From: Streptomyces hygroscopicus | GTDB taxonomy: Bacteria > Actinomycetota > Actinomycetes > Streptomycetales > Streptomycetaceae | Reading direction: 5' to 3' | Assembly: GCA_002021875.1 (NCBI GenBank) | Contig: CP018627.1 | Location: 1,488,001 to 1,552,000 of the forward strand | DNA: 64,000 nt | Shown here: positions 16,297 through 26,398 of the stretch, one piece after another | How positions within the stretch are numbered: the stretch's first letter is position 1 | Layout of the letters: each line of letters opens with the position of its first letter | Position numbers and translations under genes: made by a program | Notes under the pieces: model-generated | Database searches by the model: none | What the model was told of the DNA's origin: nothing | The model's input: only the letters and a program-made list of their open reading frames with translations

Positions 16297-18756
16297 ATGA
16301 CGCGACCGGACACCCCGCGGGACGAGCGGTCCGTCCGGTCGGGCGATCTCCCCGGCAAGGGGGCCACCGCCAAGGCCACGGTCGACGGGTACGGCACCGT
16401 CACCCGGTGGAACGAGGCGGCCCGGGGGCTGCTCGGTTACCGCCCCGCCGAGATCGTGGGCAGGCCCGCGGCCGATCTGCTCCACGACGCCTCGCCCACC
16501 CGCGCCGAGGTGCTGGCCGCGCTGCGCTCCCCCTCCCCGCCCGCCCGGCTGAACGGGCGGGCCACCCTGCTGCGCCGCGATGGCTCCGCCGTGGAGCTGG
16601 GGCTGCTGGCGCACCGCCGCACCTCGGCCGCCGGGGCCCCCGAGTGGCTGGTCGTCTCCGCCCTGCCGCGCCCCGTGCGCGCCGTCGAGGACGAGGAGCT
16701 GGTGCGGCGCGCCTTCCTCCAGGGGCCCTGCACGATGGCGGTCTACGACACCGGGCCGCGGCTGCGCTGGGCCAATCACGACCTGGAGCGGGTGATGGGC
16801 CTGGACCAGGAGGAGATGCGCGGACTGCGGCTGCCGGAACTCCTGCCCGGCCCCCAATCCGAGGCCGCCGAGCGGATGATTCGGCGGGTGCTGGAGACGG
16901 GCGAGCGGCGGGATCTGGATCTGACCACGCTCATACCCGGCCACCCTCGCCCCCTCGCCTGGTCCGTCGTCTTCGCCCCGCTGCTCGACGACGAGAGCCG
17001 GGTGGCGGGCGTGATGCTGTCCGCTCACGACATGACCGGCCCGCGGACCGCCCGGCAGCGGCTGACGCTGCTCAACGAGGCCAGCGTCCGGATCGGCAGC
17101 ACGCTGGACATCGACCGGACCGCGCAGGAGCTGGCCGAAGTGGCCGTCCCGGCGCTCGCCGACTTCGTGACGGTCGATCTGCTGCCCACCGTGCACGACG
17201 GGGGCGAACCGCGCCCCGGCTCGCCGGGCGGCCATGTGCTGCTGCGCCGGGTCGCCGCCCAGTCGGTCTTCGCGGGCTGCCCGGAGGCCGTGCTGCGGCC
17301 GGGGCAGGTGACCGCCTACCCCGACTTCTCCCCCGCGGCCGAATGTCTGAAGGCCGAGCGGGCGATGCTGCACCGGGACACCGACCCCGCCGTCGCCCGG
17401 TGGGCCGACGAGGACCCGGACCGGGCCGCCATGATCCGCCGGTTCGGGTTCCATTCGACGATGGCCGTTCCCCTGCGGGCGCGCGGCATCACCCTCGGCG
17501 TGGCCGCCTTCTCCCGGCACCGCCGCCCCGAGCCGTTCGAGCACGACGATCTGCTGCTCGCCGAGGAGATGACGGCCAGGGCCGCCGTCTGCGTCGACAA
17601 CGCCCGGCGGTACACCCATGAACGGCACACCGCGCTGGCCCTGCAGCGCAGTCTGCTGCCGCGTACCCTGCCCCCGAGCGCAGCGGTGGACCTGGCGTCC
17701 AGCTATCGGCCGGCCGACTCCCGGTCCGGGGTGGGCGGCGACTGGTTCGACGTCATCCGGCTGGCGGGCGCGCGGGTGGCCCTGGTCGTCGGCGATGTGG
17801 TGGGCCATGGCGTCCGGGCGTCGGCGGCCATGGGGCGGCTGCGGACGGCGGTGCGCACCCTCGCCGACGTCGATCTGCCCCCCGATGAGCTGCTCACCCA
17901 TCTGGACGATCTTGTCAACCATCTCACCGCCGAGACGGAGAGCGGCGCCGGCGATCCGGACGCGGCGGAGGCGGCCTACGCACAGCTCGGCGCCACCTGT
18001 CTGTACGCGGTCTACGACCCGGTCTCCCGCCGCTGCTCCCTGGCCCGAGCCGGGCATCCGCCGCCCGTGCTGGTCACGCCCGACGGCACCGCCACCCTCC
18101 TCGACCTGCCCAGCGGACCGCCACTGGGGCTGGGGAGCCTGCCGTTCGAGGCGGTCGACCTCGAACTGCCGGAGGGCAGCCTGCTGGCCCTCTACACCGA
18201 CGGTCTGATCGAGGCCCGCGGCCAGGACGTCGACAAGGCGATCGACACGCTGCGCCGCACGCTCGCCCGGCCCGCCGACTCGCTGGACGGCCTGTGCCGG
18301 ACGGTGCTGGCCAAGCTGCTTCCGGGCCACCCCACCGATGACGTCGCCCTGCTCCTGGCCCGCACCCGGGGGCTGGGCGCGGACCACGTGGCCACCTGGG
18401 AGCTGCCGGACGACCCGGCCGTGGTGGCCCGGGCCCGCCGGGAGGCCGCCGAGCGGCTGGCCGCGTGGGGTTTCGAAGAGGCCGCGTTCACCGTGGAGTT
18501 GGTGGTCAGCGAGCTGGTCACCAACGCCATCCGGCATGCCACGCCGCCCATCAGGCTGCGCCTGATCCACGACCGGGCGCTGATCTGCGAGGTCTCCGAC
18601 GGCAGCGGTACCTCACCGCATCTGCGCCGGGCCCGCGCCTTCGACGAGGGCGGCCGCGGGCTGCTGCTGGTGGCCCAGCTGACCGAGAGCTGGGGCACCC
18701 GGCAGACCGCCACGGGCAAGACCATCTGGGCCGAGCTGGCCGTGCCCACTCTGTAG
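16297..18756 (+). CDS. PAS-PAS-GAF-SpoIIE phosphatase with C-terminal HATPase (paralogue 1)
   Basis: An 819-residue cytoplasmic multidomain protein: PAS about 25-120, second PAS about 140-250, GAF about 265-430, PP2C/SpoIIE phosphatase about 450-660, and an RsbW-like HATPase about 685-815. The phosphatase metal sites are visible (GVGGDWFDVIR, GDVVGHGVRASAAMG, YTDGLIEARG, TDDVALLLAR). The HATPase has SELVTNAIRHAT and DEGGRGLLLVAQL. Such proteins act on anti-anti-sigma factors and can also bind sigma or anti-sigma partners; no partner gene lies nearby. It is clearly paralogous to the gene at 26399. Confidence 0.9.
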   Translation: MTRPDTPRDERSVRSGDLPGKGATAKATVDGYGTVTRWNEAARGLLGYRPAEIVGRPAADLLHDASPTRAEVLAALRSPSPPARLNGRATLLRRDGSAVELGLLAHRRTSAAGAPEWLVVSALPRPVRAVEDEELVRRAFLQGPCTMAVYDTGPRLRWANHDLERVMGLDQEEMRGLRLPELLPGPQSEAAERMIRRVLETGERRDLDLTTLIPGHPRPLAWSVVFAPLLDDESRVAGVMLSAHDMTGPRTARQRLTLLNEASVRIGSTLDIDRTAQELAEVAVPALADFVTVDLLPTVHDGGEPRPGSPGGHVLLRRVAAQSVFAGCPEAVLRPGQVTAYPDFSPAAECLKAERAMLHRDTDPAVARWADEDPDRAAMIRRFGFHSTMAVPLRARGITLGVAAFSRHRRPEPFEHDDLLLAEEMTARAAVCVDNARRYTHERHTALALQRSLLPRTLPPSAAVDLASSYRPADSRSGVGGDWFDVIRLAGARVALVVGDVVGHGVRASAAMGRLRTAVRTLADVDLPPDELLTHLDDLVNHLTAETESGAGDPDAAEAAYAQLGATCLYAVYDPVSRRCSLARAGHPPPVLVTPDGTATLLDLPSGPPLGLGSLPFEAVDLELPEGSLLALYTDGLIEARGQDVDKAIDTLRRTLARPADSLDGLCRTVLAKLLPGHPTDDVALLLARTRGLGADHVATWELPDDPAVVARARREAAERLAAWGFEEAAFTVELVVSELVTNAIRHATPPIRLRLIHDRALICEVSDGSGTSPHLRRARAFDEGGRGLLLVAQLTESWGTRQTATGKTIWAELAVPTL

Positions 18757-18927
18757 GGGCGTCGGGTACGGAGGTCGTGTACGGGGGTCCCATCGGGGCC
18801 CATGCCCTGAGGCTTCACGACAGCGGCCGCCACTGAACTGTTTCCCGGCAGCAGCTCCCGCCGCACGGCTTCACTACAATCGCGGAGCAACGAAGCCCCG
18901 CTCAGCAGAGGCTGAAGGCTGCCATCC

Positions 18928-20235
18928 ATGCGTTCCCAGCACCCACGCGACGCCGGTCCCCTGGCCGCGCTGAGCCCCGCCGAATCGGCCCGCCTCATGG
19001 CGGTGATCCGCGAGGCGGCGCTGAGCCGGGGACGGCTTCCGCTGCCCGCCCGCCCCGTGATCGGCGCCTCCTGGGACCGGATGCTGCGCCTGGGGCTCGA
19101 CCCGGATCGCGGCCGCGCCCCGCGGCCGCTGGGCCTGGACGAACTGGAGCTGCGGAGGCGGCAGACCCGGCTCGCCGAGGTGCTGCCCGCCCTGCACAAC
19201 GGGCTGCTGGAGGCGGCGGAGGCGGCCGGCCACATCATGATCATCGCCGATGCGGAGGGCCGGATCCTGTGGCTCGACGGCCATCGGGGCGTCCGCCGGC
19301 AGGCCGACGGCATCGCGCTCGTGGAGGGTTCACACTGGGCCGAGGACGTCGCCGGGACCAGCGGAATCGGCACCGCGCTGGCTGTGAAGTCCCCCGTGCG
19401 GGTGCATTCCGCGGAGCATTTCGTGAGCGCCTTCCACACCTGGAGCTGCGCCGCCGCCCCCGTCCACGACCCGCGGGACGGACGGCTGCTGGGTGTCATC
19501 GACGTCAGCGGCCCCGCCGGGACCGCCCATCCGACGGTGCTCTCCCTGGTCACCGCGACCGCCCGGTGGGCCGAAGGCGAACTGCGCCTCGCCCACAGCC
19601 AGGATCTGGAGGGCCTGCGCGCCGTCGCCGCCCCGCTCCTGGCGCGGATCCGCGGCAAGGCCGTCGTGGTCGATCACCACGGCTGGATCGCCGGGGTGAC
19701 CGGGGTGACCCCGCGCGAGCGCCGGCTGTTGCTGCCGAAGGCGCCGTACGAGGGGCCGGTCTGGCTGCCGGCGCTCGGCGCGTGCGCGGTGGAGCCGCTG
19801 CCCGGCGGCCATCTGCTGCGGGTGCTGGACGGCGAGCCCGCCGAGGGGGGCGGTCCGGCCGGCTGGGGCGATCTGCTGCTGGACGTACGCCATCCGCACC
19901 GCTGGAGCCTGACCTTCTCGGGCCCGTCGGGCGCCTGGACGCATGAACTCAGCGCCCGCCAGGCCGAGGTGCTGCTGCTGCTCGCCGCGCACCCCGAGGG
20001 GCGTACGGCCGCGCAGCTGGCCGAGGACCTGTTCGGGGACCCGACCCGGACGGTGACCGTGCGGGCCGCGCTGTCCCGGCTGCGCGGGCGCATCGGGGCG
20101 GTGCTGGCGCACCGCCCCTACCGGATCGCCGACAGCGTCCGCATCGAGGTGGCGAGCCCGGACCACCCCGCCGAACTGCTCCCCTTCAGCTCGGCCCCGG
20201 CCATCGCCCAGTTGCGCAGCAACCCCCTGATATAG
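18928..20235 (+). CDS. GAF-domain transcriptional regulator with C-terminal winged helix
   Basis: A 435-residue regulator. The N-terminal half matches the sensor part of AcoR-like activators (VIGASWDRMLRLGLDP, then a GAF with GSHWAEDVAGTSGIGTAL and VHSAEHFVSAFHTWSCAAAPVHD), but there is no sigma-54 AAA+ domain. A C-terminal winged-helix region (LSARQAEVLLLLAAHPEGRTAAQLAEDL, TVTVRAALSRLRGRIG) replaces it. This architecture is common in actinobacteria, where such proteins often control alcohol or aldehyde dehydrogenase genes; none is adjacent here. Start ATG 18928 has GAAGG about 8 bases upstream. Confidence 0.83.
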   Translation: MRSQHPRDAGPLAALSPAESARLMAVIREAALSRGRLPLPARPVIGASWDRMLRLGLDPDRGRAPRPLGLDELELRRRQTRLAEVLPALHNGLLEAAEAAGHIMIIADAEGRILWLDGHRGVRRQADGIALVEGSHWAEDVAGTSGIGTALAVKSPVRVHSAEHFVSAFHTWSCAAAPVHDPRDGRLLGVIDVSGPAGTAHPTVLSLVTATARWAEGELRLAHSQDLEGLRAVAAPLLARIRGKAVVVDHHGWIAGVTGVTPRERRLLLPKAPYEGPVWLPALGACAVEPLPGGHLLRVLDGEPAEGGGPAGWGDLLLDVRHPHRWSLTFSGPSGAWTHELSARQAEVLLLLAAHPEGRTAAQLAEDLFGDPTRTVTVRAALSRLRGRIGAVLAHRPYRIADSVRIEVASPDHPAELLPFSSAPAIAQLRSNPLI

Positions 20236-20259
20236 CGGTTTCATCCGCCTCCACGTGGT

Positions 20260-21660
<1,401 letters not shown>

Positions 21661-21701
21661 GGCGTGCGGTCTTCCTTGGTTCCTCGGGGAGGGTGGGAGG
21701 G

Positions 21702-22766
21702 TCAGGCGGCGGGCGGGGCGAGGGCGTCGGTGGGGTGCACACCGCCGACGGTGACTCCACCGCCGTACACGGGCGTGGTGGCGAATTCGGTGAGGACACC
21801 GGGGTCGATCCCGCAGTGGGCGAGGGCCGCGGCGGTCACCGGCATCCGGGCGCGGTCCGCGCCGTCGGCGATCTTCACCGCGACGGCGCGGCCGTCGGGC
21901 AGCGCCGCGATCTGTACGCCCTCGAAGCCGTCCTTGGCGATCAGGCCCGGTACGGCGCGCATCAGCCGGGCCACGTCGCGGTCGGGGCCGGACGCCATGT
22001 CCGGGTGGGCGCGCAGGGCGGCCGCGACCCGGCCCTCGGGGGTGTCCATGGCGCCCGAGGCGATCCGGGCGGCGGCCGTCGCGAGCCCGCGCAGGGAGAC
22101 GGAGAACAGCGGCGCGCCGCAGCCGTCGACCGAGACCTGGGCGACGCGCTGTCCGGTGAGGTCCTCCACGGTCTCGGCGATCAGGCGCTGCAGCGGATGG
22201 GCCGGGTCCAGGTAGTCCTCGAGTGACCAGCCACGAAGCTGGGCCGTGAGCAGCATCGCGGCGTGCTTGCCGGAGCAGTTCTGGGCGAGCCGGGTGGGCT
22301 CGCCGCCGTCCCGCAGCCAGGCGTCGCGCTCGGCGGCGCCGTACGGCAGGTCGGGGACGTTGCGCAGATCGGCCTCGGTGAGCCCGGCCTGGTCGAGGAT
22401 GCGGCGCGCTCCGTCCAGATGGCGCCGCAGGCCGGAGTGGCTGGCGGCGGTGAGCGACAGCAGCTCCCCGTCCAGCGGCAGCCCGGCCCGCAGCAGGGCG
22501 ACGGCCTGGACGGGCTTGAGCGCGGAGCGCGGGTAGAAGGCCACGTCGATGTCGCCGGCCTGGAACTCGACCCGGCCGTCGGCGGCCAGGACGACGACCG
22601 AGCCGTGGTGGACGCCCTCGATGACCCCGCCGCGTACGACATGGGCGAGCGGCACATGGCGGGGTTCACGGAGGGCGGGGGGCTCGGCCGGGGTGCGGCG
22701 GGTCGCGTCGAGGGTCCGTCCGAGGGGGGTGTTCATGGTGGTGCTCTCGTGGTCGGGGGTGTTCAC
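21702..22766 (-). CDS. L-asparaginase, ReAV-type (Asparaginase_II family)
   Basis: A 354-residue enzyme of the Rhizobium etli ReAV class, unrelated to the classic E. coli type. The class-specific residues are all visible: the Ser-x-x-Lys motif in YPRSALKPVQA, the serine in ASHSGLRR, the Cys-Ser-Gly-Lys motif in NCSGKHAAMLL, and the second cysteine in VDGCGAPLF. It hydrolyses asparagine to aspartate and ammonia in the cytoplasm (no signal peptide). GTG 22766 is preferred because GGAGGAAT lies 8 bases upstream; an internal ATG at 22736 lacks a site. It lies between permease and aspartase genes. Confidence 0.9.
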   Translation of the reverse strand: MNTPDHESTTMNTPLGRTLDATRRTPAEPPALREPRHVPLAHVVRGGVIEGVHHGSVVVLAADGRVEFQAGDIDVAFYPRSALKPVQAVALLRAGLPLDGELLSLTAASHSGLRRHLDGARRILDQAGLTEADLRNVPDLPYGAAERDAWLRDGGEPTRLAQNCSGKHAAMLLTAQLRGWSLEDYLDPAHPLQRLIAETVEDLTGQRVAQVSVDGCGAPLFSVSLRGLATAAARIASGAMDTPEGRVAAALRAHPDMASGPDRDVARLMRAVPGLIAKDGFEGVQIAALPDGRAVAVKIADGADRARMPVTAAALAHCGIDPGVLTEFATTPVYGGGVTVGGVHPTDALAPPAA

Positions 22767-22883
22767 GGGGTGGGATTCCTCCAGGAGGTGGTGGAGGGGC
22801 AGGGCGGCCGAGGGGTGGCCACGGCCGCCCGGAGAAACGATTCCTCAGTGTGCGTTCACCGGCATGGGTTCACCGGCGGGGGC

Positions 22884-24323
22884 TCACCGGGGGTCCTTCG
22901 CCCGGCCGCGGGACGCGAACCAGCCGATGACCAGCGCCGCCAGGATCGCCGGCAGCGCCATCACGGTGAGCCGGCTGGGTCCGCCGTCCGCCCACATCAG
23001 GACGAGGACGGAGGCCAGGAAGCCCAAGGTGACGATCTCGGTGTACGGGGAGCCGGGAAGCCGGTAGCCGGGGCGGGTGAGCTGGCCGGCCTGGGCGCGC
23101 CGCCAGAACAGCAGATGACAGAGCATGATCACGGCCCAGGTCGAGAGGATGCCGATCGCGGCGAAGTTGAGCACGATCTCGAACGCCTTGTCCGGCACCA
23201 CATAGTTCAGGCCCACGCCCAGCACACAGAAGAAGGCGGTGAGGAGGATGCCTCCGTAGGGCACCTGGGTGCGGCTCATGGCGCCGGTGAACTTGGGCGC
23301 GGAGCCGGACATCGCCATCGAGCGCAGGATCCGGCCGGTGGAGTAGAGACCGGAGTTGAGGCTGGACATCGCGGCGGTGAGCACGACGAGGTTCATCACG
23401 CCGCCGGCCGCCGGGACGCCGATCTTGGACAGCACGGTGACGAAGGGGCTCTGGTCGCCCGAGTAGGAGTCGGAGGGCAGCAGCATCGAGAGCAGCACCA
23501 CGGAGCCGACGTAGAACAGGCCCACGCGCCACATGATGGAGTTGATCGCCTTGGGCATGATCTTCTCGGGGTTCTCGGTCTCACCGGCGGCCACGCCGAC
23601 CAGCTCCACGGAGGCGTAGGCGAAGACGACGCCCTGGATGACCAGCAGCATCGGCAGCGTACCGTGCGGGAAGACGCCGCCGTGGTCGGTGATCAGGCTG
23701 GGCCCGGTGCTGGTGCCGGCCACCTGCTCGCGGGTGACCAGCAGGAAGATGCCGATCGCCATGAAGACGACGAGCGCGCCGACCTTGATGATCGCGAACC
23801 AGAACTCCAGCTCACCGAAGATCTTCACCGAGATCAGGTTGACCGTGAGCACCACGGCGAGCGCGATCAGGGCGATCACCCACTGGGGGATCTCGGTGAA
23901 CATCCCCCAGTAGTGGGTGTAGGTCGCCACGGCCGTGATGTCGGCGACCCCGGTGGTGGCCCAGTTCAGGAAGTACATCCAGCCCGCGACGAAGGCGCCC
24001 TTCTCGCCGAGGAACTCACGGGCGTAGGAGACGAACGCGCCGGAGGACGGCCGGTGCAGCACCAGCTCGCCCAGGGCACGCACCACCAGGAAGGCGAAGA
24101 TGCCGCAGACCGCGTACGCCACGGCCAGTGACGGCCCGGCGTCCTTGAGCCGCCCGCCGGCGCCGAGGAAGAGGCCGGTGCCGATCGCGCCGCCGATGGC
24201 GATCATGTTGACATGCCGGGCCTTGAGGGACTTGCTGTAACCGGCGTCGCCCGCGTCCACATGCGCGGGGTGCCCGGCCTGCTGCTGTTGGCGGTCTTCT
24301 TGCCGGAGGGACTGCTCGCTCAC
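22884..24323 (-). CDS. Amino acid permease, APC family, asparagine-permease-like
   Basis: A 479-residue transporter with twelve apparent membrane helices. The family signature is at the N-terminus ([23 protein letters not shown]), followed by [25 protein letters not shown] and [19 protein letters not shown]. Strong overall similarity to AnsP/GabP-type permeases, together with the asparaginase and aspartase genes downstream, suggests asparagine uptake. The GTG start at 24323 overlaps the stop of the regulator gene by 4 bp. A 117-bp gap follows before the asparaginase gene, which has its own strong ribosome-binding site. Confidence 0.88.
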   Translation of the reverse strand: MSEQSLRQEDRQQQQAGHPAHVDAGDAGYSKSLKARHVNMIAIGGAIGTGLFLGAGGRLKDAGPSLAVAYAVCGIFAFLVVRALGELVLHRPSSGAFVSYAREFLGEKGAFVAGWMYFLNWATTGVADITAVATYTHYWGMFTEIPQWVIALIALAVVLTVNLISVKIFGELEFWFAIIKVGALVVFMAIGIFLLVTREQVAGTSTGPSLITDHGGVFPHGTLPMLLVIQGVVFAYASVELVGVAAGETENPEKIMPKAINSIMWRVGLFYVGSVVLLSMLLPSDSYSGDQSPFVTVLSKIGVPAAGGVMNLVVLTAAMSSLNSGLYSTGRILRSMAMSGSAPKFTGAMSRTQVPYGGILLTAFFCVLGVGLNYVVPDKAFEIVLNFAAIGILSTWAVIMLCHLLFWRRAQAGQLTRPGYRLPGSPYTEIVTLGFLASVLVLMWADGGPSRLTVMALPAILAALVIGWFASRGRAKDPR

Positions 24324-25075
24324 GCCTGCTGTCCGCCTTCCGTCGGTACTGTCGTCCGGTCGTCCGCCGTGGCGGGCCGCACGATGGAGGTCAGGGTGGT
24401 CTCCACGCGTTCGAGGTGGTGGGTCATCGCTTCCACCGCGTCGTGCTCGGACCCGTCGGCGAGCGCCTCGACGATCGCCCGGTGTTCTCGGTTCGACTGC
24501 TCTCGGCGGCCGCCGAGTTCATTGAGAAATGCCGACTGCCGGGCCAGGGCATCGCGGATCTCCTCGATGACCCGACGGAAGACCGGGTTCCGGGCCGCCT
24601 GGGCGACGGCGAGATGGAACAGCGTGTCCATCGCCACCCATGCGGTGGTGTCGGTCTCCCGCTCCATCCGCTCCAGCAGATGGGACAGGTGGTCGAGGTC
24701 CTCGGCGGAGCGGCGCAGGGCCGCGTAGCCCGCCACCGGGATCTCGACGTGCCGGCGCACCTCCAGGAGGTCACTTGCGGCGTAGTCGCCGAAGGTGGGA
24801 TCCTCCACCGGCCCGCTGGAGATGACGAAGGTGCCCTTGCCGGTGCGTGAGGCGGTCAGCCCCATGGTCTGCAGGGCCCGCAGGGCCTCGCGGAGCACCG
24901 GCCGGCTGACTTCCAGGCGACGGCACAGCTCCGCCTCGGAGGGGAGTTTGTCCCCCACCGCGTAGTCGCCGCGCTCGATCGCCTCGCGGAGATGGGTGAG
25001 GACCGCTTCCATCGCGCTGATGCGGCGAGGGAAGTCGACCCCTGAACCACCTGTCTGGCTGTCTGACAAGTTCAC
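24320..25075 (-). CDS. GntR-family regulator, FadR subfamily
   Basis: A 251-residue regulator: winged HTH at residues 20-90 ([48 protein letters not shown]) followed by an all-helical FCD ligand domain ([54 protein letters not shown]), whose His and Asp positions usually hold a metal. It is the first gene of the asparagine operon. GTG 25075 is chosen because it starts just before the HTH, with GAGGA upstream; a promoter just upstream may make the message leaderless. It probably represses its own operon in response to aspartate or asparagine (inference). Confidence 0.88.
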   Translation of the reverse strand: MNLSDSQTGGSGVDFPRRISAMEAVLTHLREAIERGDYAVGDKLPSEAELCRRLEVSRPVLREALRALQTMGLTASRTGKGTFVISSGPVEDPTFGDYAASDLLEVRRHVEIPVAGYAALRRSAEDLDHLSHLLERMERETDTTAWVAMDTLFHLAVAQAARNPVFRRVIEEIRDALARQSAFLNELGGRREQSNREHRAIVEALADGSEHDAVEAMTHHLERVETTLTSIVRPATADDRTTVPTEGGQQA

Positions 25076-25111
25076 GCGGTGATCCTCGGGCGTACACCGG
25101 AGGGTTGTCAA
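25059..25111 (-). promoter_or_regulatory. Promoter and probable operator of the asparagine operon
   Basis: On the minus strand, TTGACA (25111-25106) and GAGGAT (25087-25082) are separated by 18 bp, placing transcription start at or next to the GTG at 25075. Just inside the coding start, the minus strand reads CTTGTCAGACAG (25070-25059), a near-perfect TTGTC-A-GACA palindrome of the type bound by FadR-subfamily repressors. It is written with codons rare in this genome (TTG, TCA), which suggests DNA-level constraint. A half-site TTGTC also sits at 25105-25109 on the plus strand, overlapping the -35 box. Confidence 0.5.
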
Positions 25112-25258
25112 GGGTCGGCTTTCCCTTCCTCGCCGACCGTTCTGTGTTGATATGGGGTATTCATCCCGAGCGCCGAAGACCGTTGAGCCCGCGGCCGACG
25201 ACCAAGGCGCGGCGTCCGGGACCGTTCCACCGAGCCGGATACAGGAGCCGAGAGCACC

Positions 25259-26272
25259 ATGCGCCACCGCCTCACCACCGCCACCGCGGCCCTTCTCCTG
25301 CTGTGCGGCCCGGCCGCCGCGGGCTGCGGCGGCGAGGTGGACCCGGACCGGGTCGGCGTGGTGCTGCCGCTGCTGACCTCGCCCTTCTGGGAGGCGTACA
25401 ACAACGACATCCCGAAGCAGGCCGCCAAGGCGGGCGTGCGGATCCTGCCGACGGTCAACTCCAATAACGATCCGAGCAAACAGATCACCGATATCGACAA
25501 TCTGCTGGCCCAGGAGGTCGAGGGTCTGGTCGTCTCCCCGATCGACTCCGCCGCCATCGGCCCTGGTCTGAACGCCGCCCAGCGTGCCCATGTGCCGGTC
25601 GTCGCCGTCGATGTGGCCCCCGACCGGGGCAAGGTCGCCATCGTGGTACGGGCCGACAACCGCGCGTACGGCGTCAAGGCGTGCCGGAGCCTCGGCGGCG
25701 CCGTGCGACGGGGCACGGTGGTGCAGATCCAGGGCGATCTGGCCTCGGTCAACGGCCGGGACCGCACGGCCGCCTTCGACCGCTGCATGGCGCGGCACTA
25801 CCCGGACATCAAGGTCCTGGACGTCCCCGCGGCCTGGCAGGCGGAACGGGCGGCGGCCGGGCTGGAGGCCCTCTACAGCGCCCACCCCGGCATCAAAGGC
25901 ATCTACCTCCAGGCCGGCGGCGTCTATCTGGCGCCCACCCTGCGCACCCTCCAGAGCCACCATGCCCTGGTCCCGGTGGGCCGCCGCGGCCACATCACCA
26001 TCGTGTCCAACGACGGGATCCCGCAGGAGCTGGCCGCGATCCGCAAGGGCCTCATCGACGCCACCGTCTCCCAGCCGGCGAACCTCTACGCCGTCTACGC
26101 CATGCGCTACATCAAGCAGGCCATGGCCAAGAAGCCCTTCAAGGTGGGGCCGACCCGCCACGACAGCACCATCGTCCGGCTGCCCGGCGGCAATCTGGAG
26201 GATCAGCTGCCCGCCCCGCTGGTGACCCGGGCCAATGTCGACAACCGCTCCCTGTGGGGCAACCAGATATGA
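25259..26272 (+). CDS. Sugar-type ABC substrate-binding lipoprotein (periplasmic-binding family 4)
   Basis: A 337-residue lipoprotein with a signal peptide and lipobox ending AAAGC, then the RbsB-like fold: VGVVLPLLTSPFWEAYNNDIPKQA, NSNNDPSKQITDIDNLLAQEVEGLVVSPID, VPVVAVDVAPDRGKVAIVVRADNRAYG, GIKGIYLQAGGVYLAP and VSNDGIPQELAAIRKGLIDATVSQ. The ligand is unknown (sugar or related small molecule). No permease or ATPase gene follows; instead its stop overlaps the start of a 30-codon stump of an RbsA-like ATPase gene. It is therefore either an orphan serving another transporter or on its way to loss. Confidence 0.85.
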   Translation: MRHRLTTATAALLLLCGPAAAGCGGEVDPDRVGVVLPLLTSPFWEAYNNDIPKQAAKAGVRILPTVNSNNDPSKQITDIDNLLAQEVEGLVVSPIDSAAIGPGLNAAQRAHVPVVAVDVAPDRGKVAIVVRADNRAYGVKACRSLGGAVRRGTVVQIQGDLASVNGRDRTAAFDRCMARHYPDIKVLDVPAAWQAERAAAGLEALYSAHPGIKGIYLQAGGVYLAPTLRTLQSHHALVPVGRRGHITIVSNDGIPQELAAIRKGLIDATVSQPANLYAVYAMRYIKQAMAKKPFKVGPTRHDSTIVRLPGGNLEDQLPAPLVTRANVDNRSLWGNQI

Positions 26273-26361
26273 CCGAGGAGCCGCCCCCGCCGGCCGAGGC
26301 GCGCGGGATCAGCGCACTCGTCGTCGCACGGCTCACCACCGGGGAGGCACCGGAGTCATAG
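26269..26361 (+). pseudogene. Stump of an RbsA-like ABC ATPase gene (internal deletion)
   Basis: A 30-codon frame begins with ATG overlapping the stop of the binding-protein gene (ATGA) and reads MTEEPPPPAEARGIS, the usual N-terminus of a sugar ABC ATPase just before its first strand. It then jumps to ALVVARLTTGEAPES and stops. The second part resembles the C-terminal end of such ATPases. The simplest reading is a large in-frame deletion that removed nearly all of the ATPase and any following permease. Assignment rests on context and 30 residues, so it is tentative. Confidence 0.5.
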
Positions 26362-26398
26362 TATTAAGAGAAATATATCCGCAGATGGGACGGGGGCG

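Noticed and set aside
16180..18570. Long minus-strand open frame (about 796 codons) opposite the first SpoIIE-type phosphatase
   Set aside because: It is Gly/Pro/Arg/Gln-rich with no domain and mirrors the third-position GC bias of the real plus-strand gene, whose motifs are all intact.
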